DNA from: a virus
Direction: 5' to 3' (one strand)
Length of the DNA: 64,000 nt
IMG/VR virus record: IMGVR_UViG_3300037475_000032
Coordinates: 1 to 64,000 of that record
Below are positions 48,438 through 57,465 of this stretch, piece after piece; the stretch's first letter is position 1, and every line of letters starts with the position of its first letter. Position numbers and translations under genes: made by a program. The notes beneath the pieces are model-generated. The model made no database searches, was not told where the DNA came from, and saw only the letters and a program-made list of their open reading frames with translations.

Positions 48438-50927
48438 ATGCTCCCTAGCTCCGTTGTTCTACTCGACACGCTCGAACATGCCGAAATCAACTGGTTCGAA
48501 ACCGGGAACTGGTCGAAGATGGGATGGGCCGCAGATGCTATCGCTGCATCTGGAGAAGGCGCAACCATTACATCGGAATCTGCGACTGGCACGATCTTTG
48601 GTTCCTATTGGTCACATCAGGAATTCAACCACAGACAATTCGTGGAGTTTCAACAGGAATCGACCATCCACGAGCCATTCAGAATCGGTCCTCTGGGTAA
48701 AAACAAAGGCCAAGAAGAAATCACCGTGGGTGCGTTTGCTCTGTGGCTCTGTTACAACAACTCGACCCATTCGGGATATCGCTTCTACTTCAATAAGGAA
48801 GCGACCGTAGAAGAAGCTGACCCAACGTGGCAAGTGATGATTCGCAAGGTGACAAGCGGGTCGGAATCAACGTTGGCCGAAGTCAAAACAGTCGCTCTCC
48901 ATTCCGGCGAAAAGTACGCTGGTCAGCTAGAAGGCAAAGTACTTACGATCTGGAGAAAGAAGCCGTCTGAATTCGTCTTCAATGAAATCACTGAAAAAGG
49001 AGAAGAAATCCCCTTCCCATGGGAAGAACTTCTCAAAGTTACTGACAGTGGCTCGGCCTTCACATCGGGATTTGTAGGCTTCGATATCGAACGCCGCACA
49101 CAGCGCGGCAAAGCAGTTGCGCCTCATTTCACCACATTCAGCAACTCCTCATTCGAAGAATATGTTAGATCGGGTGCCGACGCTTCGGTCTCGACCGATG
49201 TATCCACGCGCATCATCACGAGGGGTCGCACCACTGCGGATTCGGCCGTAGAGACAGACGTGGGGAAGAAGGAAAGTCACGTCTCCAAGACCACAAGGGG
49301 AGACGCATCGGCGCTAGAAGACTTCTCTACCTTCTCCATGAAAGGCCATCAGTTCCTCTTGGAGTTTGCAAGAACTACGGACTCTGCTTCCAAGCTCGTA
49401 GCGCTTCCTCGCACCACTGCGGATTCGGCCGTTGTCGTAGATACGCTCGTAAGCTCCTTCTCGGCTCCGCCCATGAGGGTCGAAAACACATGGGCCGCTG
49501 GGGAAGGCAAGCAGTCACTTCGTTCAGTCTTCCACCTCGAACCCGGCAGACGTTTCGGTGTCGAGACGGCCACAGGCACAGGAGGTATGGGAGTCAAGGC
49601 CCAGAAGACCTACACGCTCTCAGCGGACTTCAATGTCAACCAGATCGAACCAGAAATGACGCTTGGCGTCGCTATCGCCTGGTTCACTGAAACCGGCACC
49701 TTCATGAGCCTTGCAGAAGGCAACCAGATCACATCGTCAGGACTTCATACCTCGACGGTCAGTGCAGAAGCACCCATCGGTGCCGCTTTTGCCTGCGCCC
49801 AGCTTGCTGTCACCAATCATGCTTCGATCAAACAGACCATCGATTTCTACTCCGACGACATCATTTTCACTGCTTCACCCACTCCGGTTCCTTACTTCGA
49901 TGGTGACACCATCGGTGTCAAGTGGGAGGGCCAGTTCGGGCAGTCTGGATCTGTACAGGTCGAAGATGGTGGGCCAGGTGAAAACACCGTGGTCATCGAT
50001 AGCGTCTTGCTCGATCCTCTCACTCCGAACATCGCCTTCTCCGTCTACTACTCCACTGAGGGCACCGCCGAAGAAGAAACCACGGAGACTGAATGGGAGA
50101 GGAAGCTCTGGACTCGCGTCCCCAAGACCTTCATCGCCAATCAGCGTCAGACCTACGTGTTCCCCGAACCGATCACGGCGAAGTTCGTCAAGATCGAGTA
50201 CAGCTTCTTGCAGGCCCAGAGTTACAACCCTGGACAGAATCAGCTACCGACGACGTACAAGAAGTTCCCCAAGTGGGTCGCAGACTTCTTCATCGCCCAG
50301 ATGGAGGAACCACAGTTCATCGCCAACACCGTGGGAGTCAAGTACGACGCTCTCGATTTCGCCTACAACTACTTCCTCGATGATCTCGGTCAGTTCCCCG
50401 CATCGCCGGTCCCGGCTCCAAGCTCAGAGACCTCGACGCTCACGCAGTTCTTCAACACCGAACTCGAAACTAACAAGGTAGACCCTGAAACGCTGGCGAA
50501 GATCAACCTCGTGATGCAGACGTACACGCAGCCTCCTGGAGCACAGGCATCCTCCAGCACCCTGCTTGGCAGCAAGGTGCGTCAGATCGCTCTCTCGACA
50601 GTCAACTACCCGGTCGAGAAAGAAGCCGTCACGCCCGCTGAAAACCTATCTGCGGTATCGACCCTCAGGCGAGACAACATCGTCTTTGAGCAGGGCCTAC
50701 CGATCATGTACTTCTTCCTCACCTGCCGTCACTACTACAAGGAACTGACCGCAATCTTCGAGCACAACCGAGCCTACTTTGCCGGGGTCAAGGAGATCGC
50801 GTTCATACGTGACAACTACACCACAACATATGACGGCGAACTTTACATCGAGACAGGTGGAGACGACACGAACACGGAACGCAACGACTTCGTAGTTGAA
50901 CCTGAAACAGGATGGTTCACGTACTAA
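48438..50927 (+). CDS. Tail fibre-region protein with internal repeats (829 aa)
   Basis: Residues 1-230 form a lectin/concanavalin-like beta domain (GAFALWLCYNNSTHSGYRFYF pattern). Residues 245-345 contain degenerate tandem repeats with RTTADSAV in two exact copies. Residues 350-480 look like a second carbohydrate-binding-type sandwich, and the C-terminal 300 residues are helical and charged. AT content and Glu/Lys are higher in the first third than in adjacent genes, which may mark recent transfer. Receptor binding inferred from position. Confidence 0.65.
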   Translation: MLPSSVVLLDTLEHAEINWFETGNWSKMGWAADAIAASGEGATITSESATGTIFGSYWSHQEFNHRQFVEFQQESTIHEPFRIGPLGKNKGQEEITVGAFALWLCYNNSTHSGYRFYFNKEATVEEADPTWQVMIRKVTSGSESTLAEVKTVALHSGEKYAGQLEGKVLTIWRKKPSEFVFNEITEKGEEIPFPWEELLKVTDSGSAFTSGFVGFDIERRTQRGKAVAPHFTTFSNSSFEEYVRSGADASVSTDVSTRIITRGRTTADSAVETDVGKKESHVSKTTRGDASALEDFSTFSMKGHQFLLEFARTTDSASKLVALPRTTADSAVVVDTLVSSFSAPPMRVENTWAAGEGKQSLRSVFHLEPGRRFGVETATGTGGMGVKAQKTYTLSADFNVNQIEPEMTLGVAIAWFTETGTFMSLAEGNQITSSGLHTSTVSAEAPIGAAFACAQLAVTNHASIKQTIDFYSDDIIFTASPTPVPYFDGDTIGVKWEGQFGQSGSVQVEDGGPGENTVVIDSVLLDPLTPNIAFSVYYSTEGTAEEETTETEWERKLWTRVPKTFIANQRQTYVFPEPITAKFVKIEYSFLQAQSYNPGQNQLPTTYKKFPKWVADFFIAQMEEPQFIANTVGVKYDALDFAYNYFLDDLGQFPASPVPAPSSETSTLTQFFNTELETNKVDPETLAKINLVMQTYTQPPGAQASSSTLLGSKVRQIALSTVNYPVEKEAVTPAENLSAVSTLRRDNIVFEQGLPIMYFFLTCRHYYKELTAIFEHNRAYFAGVKEIAFIRDNYTTTYDGELYIETGGDDTNTERNDFVVEPETGWFTY
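49226..49249 (+). repeat. 24-nt direct repeat, copy A
   Basis: Exact 24-bp match to 49409-49432, in the same frame, coding RTTADSAV. Confidence 0.8.
49409..49432 (+). repeat. 24-nt direct repeat, copy B
   Basis: Partner of copy A, 183 nt apart (61 codons), consistent with duplication of a repeat unit in the fibre gene. Confidence 0.8.
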
Positions 50928-53302
50928 TGGCAAACGAACGAGTCAACATCCCGATCTCTGAGGACTTCTTGATCCGCAACATGCACGGCTACGACGTGTA
51001 TGAAGGCTCTGTGCGCGAAATCATGGCGAACCAGAACCACGTTGACATCCGCACGTTTGCCAACGAATCGGGTGAGTCGTGGACCACCGGAACCTTCGGC
51101 TCCAGCAGCGAAACCAACCACTTCCCTCGTCTCAAGCTCAACGTCATCCCAGGCTCGATTGAAAGCGCCTCGGTCACCCCTACCCACACGGTTGATCTTC
51201 TCACGGGCTTCGCGGCTACCGACTTCATCTCGATCTCGCTACCCTCCTTCCCGCTCAGCGTCATCAACACGACCACGAGCTTCATCGACTTCACTTCGCA
51301 CCCAGAAGGCAACTTTACCGAAGGTCCGACGATCTCCGTCCCCTTTAACTCCAGCCTTGCGACACTCACCAACGGCAACTGCGAATTCCGCATCGAGCGA
51401 GCGACTATCGAAAGCAACCCGCTCGTGAACCTTGAAAAGATCACGGCCGTTCGCTTCCGTATCCAGGGAACGGGCAGCGGCACGCTCACGCTCATGGGCT
51501 TCCGTCTCCTCGACTCCGAATGGCAGCAGGGACCCATCGATTACGACAACTGGAATGGTCGCTGGGACAACACGGTGCCTGCAAACGGCAATCCCTCCAA
51601 TCCTCCGGCCTTCGGGCAGCCTATCCTCTGGCGCTCAGATGATCCGAGTGGTGAAAATGACCCACGTCCTATCGATAGCCAGTTCGGGATCATCTTCTAC
51701 ACGGGTGCGCAGGAACACAACAACACCTTCTCCCTATTCCTCCGTGAAGTCTCTGAGGCGTTCTTGACGCAGCTAGACCTCGATGGCACGACGATGAGTG
51801 GCCTAGATGGCAAGCCACAACCCGACCTCGGAGTCAGTGAGTACGCCCCACGTCTCATGTCTGACATGGATCGCTTCGAGATGGAACAGCTTGACACCAT
51901 GGACATGTTCGACATCGAGCGTATCCCCGATCCAGTCTTCACCGGCTGGATTCAGTTCACCTTGCAGTGGGGTATCTCGAACTCCCTGACTGTCACCAAC
52001 TCATCCAACCCCGGATACGTCTTCAACAACGTCCCAAACCTTACCAGCAACACCCACTACCTGCTTGTCTGCACCCTCGAAGGCAACAACGCTCGTGCGC
52101 AGATCTACGAAGTGAACGGCACGACGTTCGCCATCAACCCCAGCGTCGTATTCGACACCACGCTCATCAACGACGACAACCTATTCAAGCGCCGCAAGGG
52201 TCGTGTGGGTTGGCAGGCCACGCTCGGAGACAACAGCGCCTACATCGCCCACATCCGTACACGCCACACCTCATTCGCCGAGTACATCTCGTCGCCGTTG
52301 AGTAGCGTCACGCCGGTCAAGGGAGCCCAGCTATTCGCGGACTACACGCAGAACACGGAGCTATGGGAGGGCTTCAATCCAGCCCCGCAGAACACGAAAA
52401 CCGGATCATCGCTCACACGAGACACGGCCCGCTCGACTTCGGGTGAAAGCTACCGCATCGACAACTACGGAGCCGTCAACCAGGGCTTTGAAACCAACCC
52501 CCTCAACTTCACTGACTTCACACAGTCAGAAATCTCGTTCGACCTCTGGTATCCAAGTGCTCTCATTCAGGAGGCAGAAGCGAAAGGTGAAACACCGGGC
52601 CTTCTCCTCCAGTTGATGGGCCTCTACCAGAACCCGACTTTCAGTCTCATCATGCCGGAGATCATCCCGGACCAGTGGCAGCATGTCAGTGGTATCAATC
52701 TCGCTAACTACGCCCTCAACCAGACGGGTGAATACGCGCTGCTCATCACTCAACCATCAGCCTCGGCGGGTAGCTGGTGGATCGACAAAATGAACGTCTT
52801 TGAGCGAGCCGTGCAGTGGAGCGCTCGATCCGTTGTCAGCAACCCGTGGGAAAGCAACTTCGCACCATGGACGGACTTCCGTGAGTTGGTGAACTCACAG
52901 ACGAGTGGCATCTTGTTCAGCCCTCAGGGCAAGGATCTCCAGATGCGAGGACGAGCCCTGCGCCAGGACGCCAATATCGTCGGGCCTCCCAAGCTCGTAC
53001 CCACATATGCGGAACTAGGACGCCTTGTGTGGCCGGAAAACGCCCTCAAAGGACTCACCCCTCCTACGGCTAACTACCCCAATCCAACGCAGATCGCGGG
53101 TCTCGAATACAGCTTCACAAGTTCGTCTACGCCGGGCACAGGGGGCATCGTGCTCTACGAATGGACCTTCGGGGACGGCGCACGCGCTACGGGTCCTCAT
53201 GCCACGCACACCTACTTGGCCCACGGAACCTACCAGGTAACTTTGACCGTTACTGACCGTAATGGACAGCAGGCCAACCACACCGAACCGTTGGTAATCT
53301 AA
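50927..53302 (+). CDS. Tail fibre-region protein with C-terminal PKD domain (791 aa)
   Basis: ATG at 50927 shares the previous stop (TAATG). Mostly Asn/Thr/Ser-rich beta structure with several lectin-like modules (residues 90-210; 330-450). The last 75 residues form a PKD domain: LYEWTFGDGARATGPHATHTY and TYQVTLTVTDRNG. PKD modules mediate protein or sugar contacts on cell surfaces, suggesting receptor binding. Paired with the next gene, also PKD. Confidence 0.7.
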   Translation: MANERVNIPISEDFLIRNMHGYDVYEGSVREIMANQNHVDIRTFANESGESWTTGTFGSSSETNHFPRLKLNVIPGSIESASVTPTHTVDLLTGFAATDFISISLPSFPLSVINTTTSFIDFTSHPEGNFTEGPTISVPFNSSLATLTNGNCEFRIERATIESNPLVNLEKITAVRFRIQGTGSGTLTLMGFRLLDSEWQQGPIDYDNWNGRWDNTVPANGNPSNPPAFGQPILWRSDDPSGENDPRPIDSQFGIIFYTGAQEHNNTFSLFLREVSEAFLTQLDLDGTTMSGLDGKPQPDLGVSEYAPRLMSDMDRFEMEQLDTMDMFDIERIPDPVFTGWIQFTLQWGISNSLTVTNSSNPGYVFNNVPNLTSNTHYLLVCTLEGNNARAQIYEVNGTTFAINPSVVFDTTLINDDNLFKRRKGRVGWQATLGDNSAYIAHIRTRHTSFAEYISSPLSSVTPVKGAQLFADYTQNTELWEGFNPAPQNTKTGSSLTRDTARSTSGESYRIDNYGAVNQGFETNPLNFTDFTQSEISFDLWYPSALIQEAEAKGETPGLLLQLMGLYQNPTFSLIMPEIIPDQWQHVSGINLANYALNQTGEYALLITQPSASAGSWWIDKMNVFERAVQWSARSVVSNPWESNFAPWTDFRELVNSQTSGILFSPQGKDLQMRGRALRQDANIVGPPKLVPTYAELGRLVWPENALKGLTPPTANYPNPTQIAGLEYSFTSSSTPGTGGIVLYEWTFGDGARATGPHATHTYLAHGTYQVTLTVTDRNGQQANHTEPLVI

Positions 53303-53766
53303 TGACCGCCTCCATCAGCCAAATGCCGAAACCACAAGTGCCGACGCTCTGCAACTTCTGGTGGAACGCTGATGGTCCTCCTATCTCCTACACGGTGGGA
53401 GGCGAAACCTTCCCGTACCAGCATCAGGCAGACGGTCATACTCGCGCGAGCGACTACCGCTACGAAATCCTCACTACGCCCCTGTACGTGTCGATTGCCT
53501 TTGACGCCATAGGTGCCGCCAACCCCGAACACCCCAAGGTCATCCCACCTCCGGGCGTGACGGTCATCCAGTACCTATGGAACTTCGGAGACGGGACGAT
53601 TGGCTACGGGCCTCAGCCCGCCCACACCTTCACGGCCGCTTCGCCCGACACCCAGGTTAACCTCACTGTCACGGACTCCAGGGGACTCCAGTCCTCGTGC
53701 GGCAAGTCCCTCAATCTCATCTACCTCCAGTTGGCAGCCGAGATCGCGTACAAGATTCGTCACTAG
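53302..53766 (+). CDS. PKD-domain tail protein (154 aa)
   Basis: Starts in the previous stop (TAATG). A short N-terminal strand region, then a PKD domain at about residues 85-135 (IQYLWNFGDGTIGYGPQPAHTF, VNLTVTDSRGLQSSCG) and a C-terminal helix. It is the last gene of the virion block. The PKD resembles that of the previous protein, suggesting duplication or a shared partner. Confidence 0.75.
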   Translation: MTASISQMPKPQVPTLCNFWWNADGPPISYTVGGETFPYQHQADGHTRASDYRYEILTTPLYVSIAFDAIGAANPEHPKVIPPPGVTVIQYLWNFGDGTIGYGPQPAHTFTAASPDTQVNLTVTDSRGLQSSCGKSLNLIYLQLAAEIAYKIRH

Positions 53767-53777
53767 GTTTGCATCCA

Positions 53778-53792
53778 GACGCCTATCGCGTC
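53778..53792. terminator. Short hairpin between convergent genes
   Basis: GACGC, loop CTATC, GCGTC in the 27-nt gap between the last fibre gene and the minus-strand helicase. Only a 5-bp stem with a poor T tract; weak terminator at best. Confidence 0.3.
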
Positions 53793-53793
53793 A

Positions 53794-55761
53794 CTATGTT
53801 GCGCCAAGCAGGATGTACAGCAAATCTTCACGGGTCAACTTGGCGGACATCGACTCCTCGAAAGCGGCTCCGTCATAGAGGGCCTTGTGGTAGCCGTGCT
53901 TGGTGGCGATGATGTCCTGCTTGCGTTCCTCAATCGAGTCCGCCATGAGCAAGTCGTACCAGTAGTTGAACGGGAGGATAGAGTCGGCCCTGACGTTACG
54001 CATCCTCTGACGCTTGCGGACCCACGTCCACGGCAGGTTGTAGTTGACACCTACGGCGGCCTCTGGAAGGTCAATGGAGTCGGCTCCACGATCACTGGAG
54101 AGGAAGACTCGGATGCTTGGATCTTCACGGAATCGGTCCTTGGCGGCATCGGCCTGTTTCTGCGAGCCCTCGTACGTGACATAGCTAACGCCCCATTCAT
54201 CGAGCGCCGTGGTGAGCGGCTTCATCCCGTAGCTGGCCCAGGTCATGAAGATCAGAACCTTCTCATCCGGGTGCTTCTCCAAGATGATCTCCCTCAGGGT
54301 CTCCAACTTCGTGTGTCCCTTGTCCGTGGGTGCCTTCGGAAGGGCCTCCAGGAGCGTCATAGCGACCTCTGAGCCCTTTGGACCCGTCAGGGCAGGCAAC
54401 CCCTCCATATCGTCCTCGAATTCGCTTAGGAGCAGTTCGAAGGCATTACGATTCTTGGCCGACTCCACGATCATGGATGGCGCATCGCAGACCATCTGCA
54501 TGACCTGGATGAGTGAGAGAACGCACGAGTCATCGAAGTCGGCCTCGATCATCTCCTTGGCCTTCCCCGTGAGTACGTCATAGACGCGCCTCTGCGTCGG
54601 ATGCCAGTCGATGAGCAGCGGGTCCTCAATCACCTTGGGGAAGTACTTGGCAACCTCCGGGTCATCTCGGCTCACGCGATGGGTCATGTGTTCTAGGCGT
54701 GGCTCCAGCTTGTCGAGGTTGATCCACTTCTCGGGCTTATGGGAGAACGGATTCTTGTAGCCCACGTACTCCCCCTCGAACTCCTCGACACGACCCAGGA
54801 GTGGCGGATTCATCATGCGGATGCAGTTGAACTGCCCTTCGGGCGAATTCTCAATGGGAGTAGCCGATAGCTCGAACTGTCGCATCCAGGCAGCACGCGA
54901 CAGCGCACCCTCAAGACCTTCCTCCTTCGAGGTAAAGCGACTCCATAGGCACTTCTTGACGGCCTTGTAGAGGATCGTGTTGCGGTTGCTCAGACGAGTT
55001 GGCATCTCGTCCCAGAAGAACAACACATCGCGGTCCTCAAGCACCACGGCGAAGAACTCGTGATCCTCACGGTACTTCTCGTAGTTGGTGATCGCTACGA
55101 CTTTCTCACCTGCCATGAGGCGGTCCTGGATTTCCTCATAGATCTTCCAGCGACGCTTAGGCGGCCCATCGATGATGACCGACTCCACATCCGCTAGGCG
55201 CATGAGCTTCTTCTGCATGTCACGCTTGTTGTTCGACTTGACGACAACGAACGCGAGATCAAATGGGTGACCATGCTCCATATGCCACAGGATGGCGCTG
55301 GCGATGAAGGCGGTCTTACCTGTGCCGGTATCCCACACCACGCATCCGGCGTTTAAACGCTCGTCTCGGATGAGCTTGTTGAATCCGGTAATCTGCCACG
55401 GAAGCATCCCGTTCTGCGTACCCTCAAGGGTAGAGTTGAGGGAGAACGGTGGAAGATCGTGCAGATGGTCGTAGGCGTGCAGGATGTCTTCGGGCGGATC
55501 GGTGAAGACCACCTGATACCCCGACTCCTGCGCATACGAGAGGAAGTTGTCTAGACCCGCAGGTGAGACCGTGCGGTAGTGACCGATGATCTCCTCGAAG
55601 TCAAAGAAGAAGTCCGGCTGTAGTGACTCCACGGACCATCGGCCTTGGAAGTCCTCGCTCGGCGAGAGAAAGAGCCACAGACCTTGGTCGTCACGAGACA
55701 GACCATCTAGTCTCTCGACTAGCGCCTCATCAAGAAGGTGATATCTCTGTCCATCGACCAT
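53794..55761 (-). CDS. SNF2-like superfamily 2 helicase
   Basis: 655 residues. N-terminal 120 residues are phage-specific. Helicase motifs in order: Walker A DTGTGKTAFIAS (near residue 144), DEAD-equivalent FFWDEMPTRLSN, motif III LSATPIENSPEGQ, and C-terminal KVLIFMTWASYGMKPL and VFLSSDRGADSIDLPEA with QRMRNVRAD as an altered motif VI. This is an ATP-dependent DNA translocase for replication, repair or recombination. Overlaps the GGQ gene by 32 bp. Confidence 0.9.
   Translation of the reverse strand: MVDGQRYHLLDEALVERLDGLSRDDQGLWLFLSPSEDFQGRWSVESLQPDFFFDFEEIIGHYRTVSPAGLDNFLSYAQESGYQVVFTDPPEDILHAYDHLHDLPPFSLNSTLEGTQNGMLPWQITGFNKLIRDERLNAGCVVWDTGTGKTAFIASAILWHMEHGHPFDLAFVVVKSNNKRDMQKKLMRLADVESVIIDGPPKRRWKIYEEIQDRLMAGEKVVAITNYEKYREDHEFFAVVLEDRDVLFFWDEMPTRLSNRNTILYKAVKKCLWSRFTSKEEGLEGALSRAAWMRQFELSATPIENSPEGQFNCIRMMNPPLLGRVEEFEGEYVGYKNPFSHKPEKWINLDKLEPRLEHMTHRVSRDDPEVAKYFPKVIEDPLLIDWHPTQRRVYDVLTGKAKEMIEADFDDSCVLSLIQVMQMVCDAPSMIVESAKNRNAFELLLSEFEDDMEGLPALTGPKGSEVAMTLLEALPKAPTDKGHTKLETLREIILEKHPDEKVLIFMTWASYGMKPLTTALDEWGVSYVTYEGSQKQADAAKDRFREDPSIRVFLSSDRGADSIDLPEAAVGVNYNLPWTWVRKRQRMRNVRADSILPFNYWYDLLMADSIEERKQDIIATKHGYHKALYDGAAFEESMSAKLTREDLLYILLGAT
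55351..55358. repeat. GTTTAAAC copy 7
   Basis: Inside the SNF2-like helicase gene, flanked by GGC and GCT. Confidence 0.6.
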
Positions 55762-56062
55762 TCTCTCTGACCTCGATCCTCAGGTTTCCTTCCGCCATCA
55801 TGGAGTCGATGTCGGGGGCGCAGGTAGCCATCTTACGAGCCCATAGCTGGAACTCTTTTGACTTCGCCATGCGGACGAACGCATTGCGCTTGTTGAGCCC
55901 CTGCGTACGCTCCTCACGGCTTTCACCCCTTGCGCCGCTAGGCTCATGGATGATCCTGACCGCTGTATCTCGCTTGTTCTGGTTCTGACCGCCCGGACCT
56001 CCGGCACGAAACGTTTGCACGATGCAGTCCTTGATCGTGACGGTCGAGATCTTCTCGCGCAT
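55730..56062 (-). CDS. GGQ-motif release-factor-like protein (110 aa)
   Basis: ATG at 56062 forms TGATG with the upstream stop. RF-1-type domain: FRAGGPGGQNQNKRDTAVRI with the GGQ at residues 24-26, then HEPSG and ERTQGLNKRNAF. GGQ hydrolyses peptidyl-tRNA ester bonds on ribosomes. It lacks the codon-recognition domain of RF1/RF2 and the long basic C-terminal tail of ArfB, so it may rescue stalled ribosomes in another way or release chains on drop-off RNAs. Most likely helps late translation. Confidence 0.85.
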   Translation of the reverse strand: MREKISTVTIKDCIVQTFRAGGPGGQNQNKRDTAVRIIHEPSGARGESREERTQGLNKRNAFVRMAKSKEFQLWARKMATCAPDIDSMMAEGNLRIEVRENGRWTEISPS

Positions 56063-56844
56063 CACTCCACTATATCAGCGTCGTCGGGTGCCTCTTCGGC
56101 TTCGATAGGAGGCGGTAGCTGCAAGCCCTCCTCGACGGCGAACTCGACATCATCCATCTGACGCAGACGCCTAACTTCGTTGACGATCTTCTGGTTCGTT
56201 TCATCGTCGCAGACGTTCTTGACGGCTCGGATGAAGATGCGAAGTGAAGTCTCGGCCTCATCGCCCTTGACCTGCGACGAGTTGGATTCCATCTCGTTGA
56301 CGAGCTTTATCATCTGGATGAGATCACGGACCTCAGCCGTGACCACGCCGTTGATGACATCCTCGTACGTCTTGCCGATGAGTACCTTCAATACCCCTCG
56401 GCTTGTCAACGCCCCCTGAACCCCTTCGCGGTAGTTCTGTTTGATGAGATCGGCCTCTTCCTCAAGCTGAGCACGCACAACGGCGTCATCAATCGCCATG
56501 TGCTTCTTCGAATGGTTGGAGATGGAGCGTCGGTCGATCTTCTCGCCGTTGGCATCCGGTGGGATGGACTCAGCTAGGGCCGAGAGGGAAACCATTCCCT
56601 TCACTAGCTGGCGCTCGATGTAGACGCGATACTCGCTTGTACATACCTTGCAGCGTGGCTCCGTAATCATCGGCGGAGCAAGCGCCTTCTCCCTCATGGC
56701 GATCTCGAAGCGATCCTCGTCCTGCCATGACTTCTGGAGATCCTTGCCGGTGGTTTTATCCAACACCTCACGGCGCTTCTTGCGCTCGATGTCGCTGACT
56801 CCTACCTCTCCATCGGTGTCTACGTCGCGTTCTAGATCGGGCAT
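56062..56844 (-). CDS. DNA-binding protein, possible terminase small subunit (260 aa)
   Basis: N-terminal helical acidic/basic region, CKVC pair (near residues 65-68), then a helix-turn-helix-like stretch: YIERQLVKGMVSLSALAES followed by KIDRRSISNHSKKHMA. The latter resembles the NH-x-KH motif of recruitment proteins and small terminases. Long helices after residue 125 could form an oligomeric ring. It is placed here with recombination genes. Alternatives are a transcription regulator or a recombination mediator. Confidence 0.5.
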   Translation of the reverse strand: MPDLERDVDTDGEVGVSDIERKKRREVLDKTTGKDLQKSWQDEDRFEIAMREKALAPPMITEPRCKVCTSEYRVYIERQLVKGMVSLSALAESIPPDANGEKIDRRSISNHSKKHMAIDDAVVRAQLEEEADLIKQNYREGVQGALTSRGVLKVLIGKTYEDVINGVVTAEVRDLIQMIKLVNEMESNSSQVKGDEAETSLRIFIRAVKNVCDDETNQKIVNEVRRLRQMDDVEFAVEEGLQLPPPIEAEEAPDDADIVE

Positions 56845-57021
56845 TTAGGCGAAGGGTCCTAGTAGTGACGGGTGCGTGGCAGTTCTTGATGCGAGAGCGT
56901 GCGTCTCTTCAATGCGCTTGTAGATGTCCAAGATGGCATCGACAATCGGAGCTAGACCCTCCGGGTAGCCTTCGTCTCGGTACTGTTCGAGATTCTGACG
57001 TGGCGGTAGCTTACTCGTCAT
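56845..57021 (-). CDS. Small hypothetical protein (58 aa)
   Basis: ATG at 57021 overlaps the stop of the upstream gene; a TTG at 57030 is in frame but less likely. Helical centre (GLAPIVDAILDIYKRIEETHALA). Unknown role. Confidence 0.55.
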   Translation of the reverse strand: MTSKLPPRQNLEQYRDEGYPEGLAPIVDAILDIYKRIEETHALASRTATHPSLLGPFA

Positions 57022-57391
57022 CGTCCTCAATGACTCCGTGTAGATAGCCCTCTTCCCAAAGCTCGATCCACTCGGGCGGCTGCGGGAACCACTCAGGGGC
57101 GTTACCGTCCCATGCGCCGCTGCGCTGAGCTAGCTCCACACTCACGTAGCCAAGGGCAACAATACCCCTGTCGTGCTCGTCCTTGACCGCCTGACGGAGC
57201 TTGTCGGCCTCTTGCCTTGCTCCAGCGTCACGGCCGGTCTCGATGGCGTTGGCGAACCAGCCAACCAGGAAGTCGAGATCCCACTTCTGATCCTCGCCTA
57301 GCGTTACCACCTTGGCGAATTCCTGAGCCCACACCGTAGCATCGGTGTTGCCCTCTAGTCTGACTGATATTCCCTGATGCTCTGCTGACAT
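57011..57391 (-). CDS. Hypothetical protein (126 aa)
   Basis: AAAGG precedes the ATG after 8 nt. Alpha-helical, acidic, with DLDFLVGWFANAIETGRDAG and a Trp-rich C-terminus (EWFPQPPEWIELWEEGYLHG). Similar short proteins are common in actinophages without known function. Upstream lies a conserved-looking hairpin and a weak start-type element. Confidence 0.6.
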   Translation of the reverse strand: MSAEHQGISVRLEGNTDATVWAQEFAKVVTLGEDQKWDLDFLVGWFANAIETGRDAGARQEADKLRQAVKDEHDRGIVALGYVSVELAQRSGAWDGNAPEWFPQPPEWIELWEEGYLHGVIEDDDE

Positions 57392-57418
57392 TCGTCTGTC
57401 CTTTCGTGCGTCACTTAT

Positions 57419-57453
57419 GACGCCTTAACCCCGATTTGGGGCCATAAAGCGTC
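57419..57453 (-). promoter_or_regulatory. Stem-loop in a 74-nt gap
   Basis: GACGC...GCGTC closed outside and CCCC/GGGG inside, separated by a partly pairable CTTAA/CCATAAA bulge, loop GATTT. A GTCATAAGTGA match (57411-57421) borders it. It may be a processing site or leader control of the 57011-57391 gene. Confidence 0.4.
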
Positions 57454-57465
57454 AAAACTGGTGCC

